Part shown: piece after piece, positions 35,116-46,505 of the stretch
Numbering within the stretch: position 1 is the stretch's first letter
Layout of the letters: the number at the start of each line of letters is the position of its first letter
Assembly (NCBI GenBank): GCA_003255065.1
Contig: QAOA01008661.1
Span: 186,001-250,000, forward strand
Reading direction: 5' to 3'
DNA: 64,000 nucleotides
Source: Cercis canadensis
Taxonomy: Eukaryota; Streptophyta; Magnoliopsida; Fabales; Fabaceae
Notes under the pieces: generated by a model
Database searches by the model: none
Seen by the model: only the letters and a program-made list of their open reading frames with translations
Told to the model about the DNA's origin: nothing
Program-made: the position numbers and the translations under genes

Positions 35116-35124
35116 TTATTTAAA

Positions 35125-36876
35125 TGATGGTTTTGTCCCTTTATTTTCCTTCCCTCAAAATTTGTTCATATGCTTTCCTTTTAGTTATGTTAGCAATCAT
35201 TAACATATCGGTCAAGGAGTTTTTAGATTTTTGAAACCATTTTTTTTACGTACAATAAATGATTAATTTATGTAATTTTTCAGAAAAAAAGAAGAAGAAA
35301 GTTCAAATTAGTGGTCAAGAAGAGGTACAATCTGCATTTGGTAAGGGGTGGCCTCGTATGTGTAGGAGCATGCATGCTTTAGTGCAGGTTAATTAGTACG
35401 ATGGCTATTCTTACCAGTACCAGTAGTACGATCTGCAACGCATAAATAATCACAGGTTAATTAGGGAATTACCAGTACATCTAAATTAATCTCTTTTTCA
35501 ATAAATCTTCGTTAATTTGCATCTCAATTCTCAAGCATGTAAGGATGAGCCTCTAAATTAAAGCTATTGATACAGTTTCTTAATCATTTTAATGAGTAAT
35601 GTTAAATCTATCACTAGATACCTCAGATCTTAATTTGAACCATACAAATTAAAATTTAAATCCATTTAAATAGTACAGATTGAGAGGGCGAAAAAAGGTG
35701 AAATATCTATTATCTAATAGGAAAAAACAATATTTCATTTCATTAATGTCTCAATCTGAAAATTGTGTGTTTACTAATATATATATTTTTTGTCAAAAGT
35801 AAATATTTATTATTCAAGATAAAATTTAGAATTACAGCAACAATTTTACATATATGACATACAAACTAACAACACACGCATGCTTACCTATATTACTCCA
35901 TGCTAATGACCAAAAATAAATAAAAATTAATGCACTCAAGAGAAGTAAAATCATGGTCAGAATTCACTGCCCATTATAGTAGTGGCAAATAATGACAGAG
36001 TTACTTACGTCCATGATCAAATTGACATTCTAATACACTTTCTTTCATTTTTTTTTTTTCTTTTTAGAGTAGAAGAGAAAACTTGAAGTTAGAAGAGTCG
36101 GTGATTGATGAACATATATGGATGCATGTTAGTTGTTTGTTATTTTAGAATGATAAGAAAAAAAAAAACATTAGATTATGAAAATGTGCTAGATATATAA
36201 ATATACCCAAATTATAGTTAATTTCTTTTCTATTTTTTTTTTAAAAAAAAATAGGAGGGGTTTTCACTTTTCAGGGTATTAGGAAGACTAATTGAATAGA
36301 AGAAAAAAGTTTGCAAGCATGTGTTTGATGAGCTACTACTAATCGTAGTTGATCAGCTAAAGTAAATGCCATAAAGCAAAGCCCTGATTAAGACGAAATT
36401 AAAAGGGATCAACTAAGAACTTGAAATTTCCCAAAACATGCAAAGGTGGTGAAAAAATTGACATGGAAATTCATGTTTGGTATTCTAACTTTTGACCAAA
36501 TAAAGAGAGGAAGCAAACCCACACTCAATAGGCATAGGCAAAGAGAGGAGAGATTCAATGGTAAGCAAACAACCAAACCAAACTGCAACCAATACAAGGT
36601 GACCTCATAAATGGAGCCAAAAACAAAAAGCAGAAGCAGAGTATAGAGTACAGTGAAATAAGAGTCAATTGCTTTCAAAGCATCAAAGTGGCATTTGGAA
36701 AGCGTTGCAGCAGGCACCGTAGAGTCGCAACGTCGCCGCCTACCCATCATCCATCAGCCTTGAGTGTCATAATTATCAAATATTCTCTCGTCCTTTTCTT
36801 TTCTTCTCTCTCTCTCTCTCAGCATTTCTTATAATAGTGACAAACAAAAACAGGGTGTTCTAAACCAGAGAGAAAG
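35125..36876. other. Upstream region of the nucleobase transporter gene
   Basis: Intergenic and promoter DNA; a CT-rich run at about 36806-36820 probably lies near the transcript start. A hydrophobic open frame on the minus strand at 36409-36750 was considered and not accepted as a gene. Confidence 0.5.
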
Positions 36877-39800
36877 ATGGCATCAGGAGAAGCAGGAAAA
36901 GGAGGAAAAGGGGGAGGGAAGGTGGACGAGTTCCAACCTCATCCGGTGAAGGAACAGTTTCCCGGCGTCGACTACTGTGTCACCAGCTCTCCCTCTTGGC
37001 GTACTTACCCATCTCTCTTTCTCTCTACATTTTTCTGCATTTTGAGCTTCAGCTCAATTTGTTAGCTAGCTTTTGTTGTTTTTGTTAGTGTCTCTTGTCA
37101 AGTTGCGGAAATGGGCTTGCTTATTTTGTGAGTTGCTTTTACGTTTTGAAATGGGTTTTTGTTTCTGGAAATGTCGTTTGGTTTCCGAGAAAAAATGATG
37201 GAAAATGACAGCGAAAGGAAAAGAGTGGGTCGTTGCTTAGATGAAAACACAGAACAAATAAGTGAAACCCATATAGTTTTTTTATTGGTGCTTGATGGAG
37301 AATGTACTAGTGTCTATCTCGTGTTTTATTGTTTCTGAGTAGCACATTATTTTTGTTCTCCAAGTTATACATGTTTCTCTTGTTTTCCTGCATATATTCT
37401 TAGTTACCAAACAGAAAACCAACATACCATTCTTTACCCTTCTACACTTTTTAATGTAGTTAATATGTTTGGTTTTATATCACAACGAATGAGTGACTGC
37501 TTCTAAAACTGGTTTTCGTTGAACGCAGCCGAAGGAATACTCCTTGGATTTCAGCACTTCCTGGTTATGATTGGGGCAATCGTTATCATCTCCACCTTAC
37601 TTGCCCCTTTGATGGGTGGAGGCAATGTAAGAACATGCCGGAGTTCTGTGTACAATTTCGTAACTCTTACTCATTTTCTTCTGGCTGAATTTCATCTTTA
37701 TTATTACTATTTTTAACCATAGGTGGAGAAGGCACAAATGATACAGACTCTGCTTTTTGTTGCGGGTATAAACACACTCGTGCAGACTTGGTTTGGAACC
37801 CGGCTTCCAGTAGTTGTGGGGGCTTCATATGCTTTTGTCCTTCCTGCTATCTCTGTCGCTCTCTCTAGGAGGCTTAGCATATATATTGATCCACATCAGG
37901 TTAGTCTATCTAGCCTGTATTTCTACATTGGCTTTTCTTAATTGGAAAAAATAACAATGGATACCAGAACTCCTTCAGAATCATGGGGGAAAAGGAAGAA
38001 GCAAGAGAATTTTACTTGGAAATATTTGGATTTTGTTAATTTTGGAGAAAACTGTTAGTGCATGTCATTGATGATTGATATCTTTTCATTCTTGATTGAA
38101 TTTCAGAGGTTTAAGCAATCTATGAGAGCCACACAAGGGGCACTTATTGTTGCATCTTTCTTGCAAATCATTGTTGGGTTTTTTGGTTTCTGGAGAATTT
38201 TTGCCAGGTAGGATGTTTAGATGGCGCTAGATGATGTCTTTTGATCATTATGCATTTGTTTCATTTAAGAACTCAGTCATATTAGCTAATGATAGTGCAG
38301 GTTTCTTAGCCCTCTCAGTGCGGTTCCTCTTGTCACCCTCACTGGCCTAGGGCTCTTTGTTCTTGGTTTTCCACAAGTATACTCATCGTTCTTTTTGGTT
38401 GTTTATTTTTGCTAATTTGTCTCATCTGATTATCAGATGTTTAATAAACATAACAAAACTCTTCCTTTGATTCTTCTAGTTGGCAAATTGCATTGAAATC
38501 GGACTCCCAGCATTGGTTATTCTGGTCATCTTGTCCCAGGTATGTTACTTTTCACTATCTTTTTCAGTTTAAATCCTTTGAAATATTTGCACAGCAACAA
38601 TATAATACATCAGAAAATACATTCTCATGTCTTTTTCAATCTGTTATTACAAGTACGGGGTAGTGCCGTAGTGGTAACATAAGCCAACTCCAAGACTAGA
38701 TTCATGGTGGTAGAGCTGGATATTAACCGAGTATTTTTGTCATTTCAATGAACTCCAATTAGGGGGTCTTTGAATGAAAGAACATTATATGTGAAATACC
38801 TTACACTTTAGAAGTGATAGCCCTTATTATCTGTACATCTTGCATATCAAACTAATTCTACATTTTTAATTGATCTCTCCACTTATGTTAAAGCAATGTG
38901 ATTGCAGTACCTTCCCCACATGATGAAATCAAGAGGAGCAATAATTGATCGATTTGCAGTCATAGTCACAATCGGAATTGTATGGGCATTTGCTGAGATT
39001 TTGACTGCAGCTGGTGCATATGATAAAAGATCTCCAAAAACTCAATTTAGTTGCCGAACTGATCGATCTGGGCTCATCAGTGCTGCTCCTTGGTCAGTTC
39101 AGAAGTAACTGAGCTTTTTTCCCCCTCTCTCTAAAGAATCATGCTGTGCTTAAAATGAAGTTTGCAACATTTCGTGATTACAATATATGGTTTATAGGGC
39201 TCCAAAGCATCGGATTGGACCGAATTATAATTTCTTTTTACTATATAGGAGGAGCTTAATATGTTGTGTTCTCCAGTTAGTGAGGCACATTCTGCAATGC
39301 CTTAGTGAGGCATCTGTACAAGTTTCAGGCATGTTTATGCATAATTTTATGATGATGACATCTTTCTTCTGATACACCATATTTTCATTTATGTTTAGGA
39401 TCTGTATAATGCCCTGTGATTAGCTAATGGTAGATTCATCCATGTGGATGGTTATTCAAAGCCTTATGCTTCAATTAGATTCTGCTTGATTTATGCAGGA
39501 TTAGGGTTCCATATCCATTTCAATGGGGACGTCCTTCATTCAATGTTGGTGATGCTTTTGCCATGATTGCTGCTGCTTTTGTTGCAATTATAGAGGTAGG
39601 CTTTAACATTTCTGATTTGTTGAACAGGTTATGTGAAGATGGTTGTTACAGCTTTTGGTTGCACTGAGAATGCATGGAAAAGCTAATTATATTAATATTT
39701 CACACATAAAATTACCATTGTGGCTGTGGGCTAGGCATTTTGACATGAGAAACACCTCTCAGAAGTACCTTTGTGCTTTTCTGATGTCCTCTTGTAATTT

Positions 39801-41543
39801 CTCATTTTTCTGATTAGAAGGAATTTGAATGATGTTCATTTTAATTACATTTATTTTGATGAATGTTTTGTCCATTTTCTTTTCTTGGTGCAGTCAACTG
39901 GGACATTCATTGCGGCATCAAGATATGGGAGTGCAACCCCTATCCCACCCTCTGTCCTTAGCCGTGGCATTGGCTGGCTGGTACCATGTGATTCAATATA
40001 TCTAAATGTCTGTATCTTGTAACTTATACTCATTTTTTCAATCTGATAATTTCAGGGTATCGGAACTCTTCTGGATGGCTTTTTTGGCACTGGAATCGGC
40101 TCCACTGCATCAGTGTACATATTTTTAACTTCGAAGTCTTCTGCTTGGCTTTTGTCAAATGCCTTAGCTGAAGATTTATGCTAGTTTGACTTTGACAGTC
40201 TCAATTAGCACGAGCCACAAATATTTGTTTGGTCATATTTGCTTTTATAATGTTTGACTTGAGATAAAAATCTATAGCTTTTATTGGCATCTCATCCTAT
40301 TAAAAGGTCTTGTAGATTACAAGGTAGTTACTTATTACCTGGTACACTGTCTTGAGATTGTGCTAGCCTTTGGAATAAAAATACAAAGGAGTGCTTATAT
40401 ATTAAAGACATGATCTAATTGTCCTTTCTTTTATTCCTTAAGTGAAAATGCAGGTCTCCTGGGTTTAACACGAGTTGGAAGTCGGAGAGTCATTCAAATA
40501 TCAGCGGGATTTATGCTTTTCTTCTCTGTATTAGGTGTGTTGTCCCTTTCTGCAAATACCTGAACATTTAAGTTTCATTCATAAATCTGATGTTTCCCAC
40601 TTGATATTGGTGTTCAGGCATTTCCTTCATTTATTAAGTAACCGATTAAAGTTCAAATACACTTGGCTTTGATCTGTTGTTTTGTTTACCTAATGCGGTT
40701 GTTACTTATATCATCATGTTTTGTGTTTCTCTTGCAGGGAAATTTGGGGCAGTTCTTGCTTCAATACCATTGCCAATTATAGCAGCTTTGTACTGTGTTC
40801 TCTTTGCCTATGTGGGTATGTCTTACATCAAAACTGCGTGGTATTAGACATACTTAAAATTCTTTGTTGATCAGTGAAGAATAATAATACTCTATAAATG
40901 TGAGAAATTCTAAGCTGAAAAGCAATAAGAATGAAGGAATGATAGCCTTGTAACCTGAGTTTGCTCTCACTCAATATGGGCAGATATTCAATCTTTCCCC
41001 ATTGTGTGAACTTCAACTGTTGTGTAGTCTCTTACTTGGTGACGTTCTAATTGATTTTGACTGCAATGCTTCTTCTGAGATGTGCAGCTGCAGCTGGGCT
41101 TGGTTTTCTTCAGTTCTGCAATCTGAACAGCTACAGGTCATTGTTCATCCTGGGCTTTTCTCTCTTCATGGGTCTTTCAGTTCCACAATATTTCAATCAA
41201 TATCTGCTGCTAACTGGACATGGCCCTGTCCATACTCGCTCCACTGCGGTATGTAAATTTCCCCAAACAACTTGCTTTTAGCCTAGTCATCTAGTTCATT
41301 GTATGTTGAACTTCATTATTGCAGTTCAACAATGTAGTGCAAGTGATATTCTCATCACCAGCAACCGTGGCAATCATAGTTGCTTACTTTTTGGATTTCA
41401 CTCTAAGCCGAGGGCACAGCTCAACTCGTCGAGACAGTGGGAGGCACTGGTGGGAGAAGTTCAGGAACTTCAATCAAGATACTAGAAGCGAAGAGTTTTA
41501 TTCACTGCCTATGAACCTCAACAGGTTTTTCCCTTCCATCTGA
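36877..41543 (+). CDS. NAT: Nucleobase-ascorbate transporter (NAT/NCS2 family)
   Basis: Fourteen exons: 36877-37000, 37529-37626, 37723-37899, 38107-38207, 38301-38376, 38480-38539, 38908-39092, 39499-39595, 39894-39980, 40056-40114, 40443-40534, 40738-40815, 41088-41248 and 41325-41543. They encode 537 residues, close to the usual plant NAT length of about 530. The NAT signature is intact as ENAGLLGLTR, formed across the exon 10/11 junction. Other conserved blocks are PEGILLGFQHFLVMIG, RATQGALIVASFLQ, IRVPYPFQWG, SAGFMLFFSVLGKFGAV and the C-terminal EEFYSLPMNLNRFFPSI. About twelve or more membrane helices are expected. Family members move xanthine, uric acid or other nucleobases with protons across the plasma membrane; several plant members have no proven substrate. 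The acceptor before exon 11 is AAG rather than CAG or TAG. The best subgroup match is NAT6/NAT7-like but not certain. Confidence 0.95.
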
Positions 41544-42718
41544 TCCCCTAAGCAACAAGAAATTCAAGGAATATCACAAGTGCTTGATATAAGGACAAAT
41601 ATGTATACCACTATTGAAGCAAGAGACATGCTAATTAGGATGTTACCACTGTCTTACACATTTAGATACTACTTCAACTTGGGATCTCCACACCCATTTC
41701 CTAATCCACTTTATTCAACTTATAATATTGATGCCTATGTTTATACATATTTAAGCAGCTAATCGAAGTATTCAACTTGAATAATTTTTGTATAATGTAT
41801 CATCATTATTAAGAAGGCACTCGGTAATCTGTAATTTTTATTTTTTTTATGTATTTTGGTATTTAATATGTGTATGAGTTTAAAAGTTCGATACCAAAAT
41901 CATTCAAATAAGCACAAAATGGGCAATTTGACCAAAATAATACATGTGGACAAAGTATTTACCCATATAGTGCACATTTGAAAGTATTTACCTCAAAAGG
42001 GCAGTTTTGAATTTTTTAATAATTTTCGAGTTTAAGTAATCACGGTTTATCAGCTCTTAAACCGTGAACCCACTGAACACGGTTTAGGAAATTTTCGCCA
42101 AACCGTGATCACTGTGCATCCATATTTCTCAGCTATTCAGGTCACGGTTTGGAATGGAATGGTCACGGTTNAATTGCCCACAAAATGCTCAAGAATGTGA
42201 AAACTTTTTATTCTACGATTTACAAATCAAATATAAGTATCTAAGATATCAAAGCATCTTCATATCAATATTAGAATGCTATCAAACACTAACTGCCACT
42301 TTATTTCATCAAGTAGTTGGTTTATTTCTAATTCAGTGTTGTATGTAGACCCCACCTCTTCATCCTTTAAAGAACTATGGGTTACATTGCATTGATAAGT
42401 TTTTTAACTAATCAAGTACTTTATTGAACATCTTGAGTATTTTCACTAAGATAACCAATGGGACACTTTCCGCATCAAGAATAGATGTTTTTAATCCTAT
42501 TATATTTATACATTTACTAACTCTGTAACATTTATACCCATTACTCAATAATTATTGGTGTCCTCAACAAAAATAGTAAAAGTAATCAATCATGTAGCCC
42601 CCAAAACAAATATATAGTAAAGTAAATAATAGATTGTTATGTTCCCATCGTATGCTTTTCCAACTGGTGTTCGCTAGTTTTCTTGATGAATTTTCTATTT
42701 TTGGGGTAAAAAAATAAA
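41544..42718. other. Region downstream of the NAT gene
   Basis: It contains the NAT 3' untranslated region (to perhaps 41850) and then repeat-like DNA with a cluster of CACGGTTT/AAACCGTG motifs ending at the unknown base 42171. No coding region is supported. Confidence 0.5.
42041..42170. repeat. Cluster of alternating CACGGTTT / AAACCGTG motifs
   Basis: Six occurrences of the same 7-8 bp motif are seen in 130 bp: forward at 42041, 42078, 42143 and 42164, and inverted at 42059 and 42100. The cluster runs straight into the single N at 42171, so its right side is lost. The surrounding sequence looks like the end of a plant repeat, but I cannot name it. Confidence 0.6.
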
Positions 42719-43290
42719 GGTTTAAATAAGTTTGTATAGTTTTGATGAATTTTGAATTAGTTCTTATAATTTTTTTTCTCTCTTTTGGAATTCTTATAGT
42801 TTGAAATTTTTTTAATTGGATCATTGCCATCACCCCCAATTATAATTCCATCAGTTTAGTACTGGCATAACAAATGACTAATCTATGTGGCAATAAAAGA
42901 AGTTAATGTGGTGTTAAAATAGCACAAAAATTGTTATGTCATCATCTTTCATTTTTTTTCCCTTTTCTCTCTCTCTCTCTAACTGTAAGAAGAATAAAAA
43001 CAATAATGGCTTGACTAATCTTTCTAGGTAAAGAGAGAGAAGTAAAGAAGAGGAAAGATGATGAGGTGACATTTTTGTGCCACTTTGGCGCCAAGTTAGC
43101 TTCTTTTTTTGTTATATAGACAAGTCATTTGTTATGTCAACATTAAATTGACAAAGTTATAACCATAAGTGATGATAGAGACCCAATTAAAAAAATTTCA
43201 AATTATAAGGACCTTAAAAGAGAAAAAAAAAATTATAAGGATCTAATTTAAAATTTATCTAAATTATAAGAACTTGCAGTACATTTAAAC
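42719..43290. mobile_element. Palindromic MITE, probably Mutator-like
   Basis: The left arm begins GGTTTAAATAAGTTTG and the reverse complement of the right arm begins GTTTAAATGTACTGC. The two arms then align through blocks such as AATTTTGAATTAG/AATTTTAAATTAG, TTTGAAATTTTTTTAATTGG (shared exactly) and CATAACAAATGAC (shared exactly), up to a centre near 43000. AAAAATAAA is present on both sides (42710-42718 and 43291-43299), a 9-bp target duplication that is weakened by its A-rich composition. No coding capacity. Confidence 0.78.
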
Positions 43291-43481
43291 AAAAATAAAA
43301 TACAAATTGCTATGTAACTATTGTTGATTTAATTGTTATATTCTTGCGCAAATATTCATATGTGGCCACCTTGACTTAAGCGGCCATATATCACTTAATC
43401 TTGATGTGTCCACTTTTTTGGTGATTGTATTGTTTGATGATATTATTAGAGAGTTAAATGTTTATAGTGTATTATAACAAA

Positions 43482-43534
<53 letters not shown>

Positions 43535-44431
43535 CACACGTTATAATTTAAATATTTTATCTATGACCACAAATTTAAGTAATTTTTTGCTTGTTACAAT
43601 TCATAAAATACAGCTTTTTGAAAAGGAGAATTTTGTTTTTTGTTTTTTGCATATCATGGTGTGATTACTTGGATGTATCTTGATGAATTTTATCTTGTCA
43701 TTTTGGTCAAAGATAAACAATTCACATCAGGATTAGGGGACTCATCAGAAAACTCATAATGATCTGTCTCCAAGAAATTAACTGTTGTAAGAATTAAAAT
43801 TGTAACCGTGTATTTGACCCAACCACACATCACGTGCTAGCCTTTACAAGTAAATTTGATCACATAGAAAAATAAATGTATGTCTAAAGAATAGTGGGGT
43901 ATTATTTTTTGCTTATAAAACATAACTTAATTGTGATTTCACTGAACTTCCTTGTTCAATGGCTTGAATTAGAAGCCATTAAATATTTTTATAAGACATT
44001 CTATGTGACCTTTATCTTTAGTTTAAGGGTAACTTAATCAATTTCTAAATTTTTATGTAAAAAAATGATTTATCATATTAATGCACATGAAAAATCCTTA
44101 TATAAAAATTAGGAGAAGATACTAATCATCTTATCGTTTTTAACAGAAAAACAACAATATTTGCACTCGGAAATCTTTGTACTTGAAATTTGAAAATGTA
44201 GATTGTAAAGCACAAAAATCAGAGAATCGCTGACTTTAGGAAATCACAGAGATTTAATTATAAAAAAAAGTCAGAATTATTAACTTCCTCATACTAAATA
44301 GTAAATACAAAAAAGTGGAAAAATCAACGAAATACACATCTCGAAAATAATTAATAATAATCAACAAAGTAAAGAGTTTTGGCTCGATAATCCCTTGAGT
44401 CGGGACAGAGAAATGCCCACCTCAGATCTCA
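43291..44431. other. AT-rich region upstream of the cyclin gene
   Basis: No coding region is supported. It contains a TTA trinucleotide microsatellite (43484-43529). The part near 44300-44440 is the presumed cyclin promoter. Confidence 0.5.
43484..43529. repeat. TTA trinucleotide microsatellite
   Basis: About fifteen uninterrupted TTA units, followed by a short TATATACACAC stretch. Confidence 0.92.
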
Positions 44432-45046
44432 TTGGCATTCATATGCAGCTCTAACCCCATCACTCCCTCTCTTCTCTTCTTTCTCTCTTTTCTCTGCGTC
44501 TTGTCCAGTTGCTTGACAACTCCTCACTCAGTCCCCATTTCTGAGAAAAACCCACAAATAAGAGACTCTCTCTGTCTCACACTCTGTAAGAAAAGAGCAA
44601 ACATTTCCAAACAAACAGACAAAAAAGCAAACTTGATAGAGAAAGAAAGCTTCAGATATGTCAAACCCAAACCCATAAGAGCGAGCCATGACCCAACCCA
44701 CCTCCACTACTGCTACACCGAGGACCCTCCATTACCCCATTGTCACCAATGCCGTGATCGCCCTCAACTGCCCCCACCACAATGTCTCTTTCGCCGGAAC
44801 ACTCCGCCGCCGGTAGCTTGCTCTGCGGCGAGGACGCCGGTGAGGTGGTCTCCTCCGATTCGTCGATCTTCCACCGCCCTTTGCCTTCATCGTTGCCGCT
44901 CTATTCTCCGCCGTCCGATGAGACCACCATTGCTGGACTCATCGAAACAGAGACGCATCACATGCCCAACCCAGATTACCTACAGAGATGCCTTGACCGT
45001 TCAATCGACGTCACCGCTCGTCTGGACTCCATCAATTGGATCTTAA
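44432..45046 (+). other. Long overlapping upstream open frame
   Basis: A 204-codon open frame starts 350 bp before the cyclin start codon, in another frame, and overlaps the first 265 bases of cyclin exon 1. The N-terminus (PSLLFFLSFLCVLSS) looks like a signal peptide but the rest resembles no family and is Pro/Arg-rich because it reads the cyclin codons out of frame. If the cyclin mRNA begins upstream of 44432, this frame would be an inhibitory overlapping uORF. A real protein is unlikely. Confidence 0.3.
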
Positions 45047-46505
45047 AGGTACGTGCTTTATTACGTTATCTTTAACACTCATTGGTTGCATTCTGTCTCT
45101 GCTTGTTTAATTGATTCTGAGTTTGTCTCTGGGTGTTTGGGCAATGCAGGTGCACGCATACTATCGCTTTCGACCAGTGACGGCGTTTCTCTCCGTCAAC
45201 TATCTCGACCGTTTCCTCTCCTGTTCTTCTCTTCCGGTATGGTCCCATCATTTTTTTTTAATGAGACGTTTTTTTAATTATTTTTTCTTTTCCCGGGAAA
45301 GTAAACTTTCTTTCCCCTGAAAATTATCAGGTTTTGCGGGAAAAATCTCTGACACGTTTCTTCATATTATTATTATTATTATTAATAGTTTTTTTTAATG
45401 TTTTGCCTTCTGAACTCACACTGGCCCTGGCAGCGTCCGACTGGGTGGCCGTTTCAGCTTCTATCAGTGGCNCCTGGCAGCGTCCGAGTGGGTGGCCGTT
45501 TCAGCTTCTATCAGTGGCTTGTTTGTCTCTAGCGGCGAAAATGGAGGAACCCCAAGTCCCACTCTTACTGGACCTGCAATTGTTCGAACCCAGATTCTTA
45601 TTCGAACCCAAAACGGTTCAGAGAATGGAGCTCTGGGTCATGGCGAACCTTCGCTGGAGATTACGCTCTGTCACACCCTTCGACTACTTAGACTATTTCA
45701 TCTCCAAGCTTCCTTCTTCATCCAACCCACAACCCCAATCCCTGAACCACTCCTTCTCAGCTGCCTCCGACCTCATCCTCAGCACTACCCGCGGTACTAA
45801 TAACCCAACCTCAATTCTCTTATTCCTATTCTCTCTTCATGTTGTTGCTGATTAATTTCATGTTTTGGTGAGCTACATTGCAGTGGTTGATTTCTTGGGG
45901 TTTGCGCCGTCGACCATCGCAGCCGCCGCCGTGCTGTGTTCAGCTGGCGAAGCCTATGATGATGTTGTTTCGGAGAACGGCCAATTGCAGCAGTTTTTTC
46001 ACCAGAGAGTAAACAAAGTACTAACTAAATGCATATTTTGTGGTTTTGAATATAAAATTCTATTTTATTGGGGTTGGTTATAGAATAAGAAAAGTGGTTT
46101 CCTTTTTTTCAACTCTCCTAAAGAGATAGAGGAATTAACTTGTCTCTTTTGGGATATAATTGGAAGATTGAAGAAGCATGGAAAGCTGTGTTAAGTCTCT
46201 GGCGGTAACGATTTTGTTTCATTTTTCAATAAAACTTTGTTGCTCGGGGACAGGAAATGGTGAGAAGCTGTCACCAACTAATGGAGGAGTACGTGGTGGA
46301 CACGTGTCCCGCAGCTCGCCATAAAGGCCGGGGAGCCGAGGACGCCGCCGCGCCGCCTTCAAGCCCAATGGGCGTGCTCGACGCCGCTACTTGTGGGAGC
46401 TGCGACACGCGTTCCGAGAACCCAGGCTCTTCAAGCGGCCAAGCCGATCTTGAGCCGGCCAACAAGCGGCTTCGATCCTCTGCTCCGGATGTACAACAGC
46501 GGTAG
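44782..46505 (+). CDS. CYCD1: D-type cyclin, CYCD1-like
   Basis: Five exons: 44782-45048, 45150-45236, 45481-45793, 45884-46017 and 46254-46505, giving 350 residues. The N-terminal LLCGE is an LxCxE retinoblastoma-binding motif at about residues 13-17. The cyclin box follows (RLDSINWILKVHAYYRF, FLSVNYLDRFLS, WPFQLLSVACLSLAAKMEEP, ELWVMANLRWRLRSVTPFDY), then the second cyclin fold with GFAPSTIAAAAVLC. The MSLS start and LLCGED resemble CYCD1 of Arabidopsis. D-type cyclins bind CDKA and phosphorylate the RB protein to drive G1/S entry (family knowledge). The beginning of exon 3 appears twice because of an assembly N at 45472. The second copy is used here because it continues into the rest of the exon. 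The C-terminal region is Ala/Ser/Pro-rich and variable, as usual. Confidence 0.93.
45426..45518. repeat. 46-base duplication around N inside the cyclin gene
   Basis: Bases 45426-45471 and 45473-45518 are identical except CGACTGGG versus CGAGTGGG and are separated by the unknown base at 45472. The duplicated piece covers the exon 3 splice acceptor (CTGGCAG) and the first 38 bases of the exon. If real it would give two acceptors, but it matches the other single-N overlaps in this window. Confidence 0.88.

Noticed and set aside
36409-36750. 113-codon hydrophobic frame on the minus strand upstream of the NAT gene
   Set aside because: No recognisable family. The Leu/Phe-rich composition is what T-rich promoter DNA gives, and it would overlap the NAT promoter.
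38640-38720. Possible tRNA-like sequence in a NAT intron (GTAGTGCCGTAGTGGTAAC)
   Set aside because: An A-box-like string is present but no B box, no cloverleaf and no A tail could be found.
43484-43529. Regular repeat checked as a possible CRISPR-like array
   Set aside because: It is a simple TTA microsatellite. No spaced direct-repeat array exists in the window, as expected for plant nuclear DNA.
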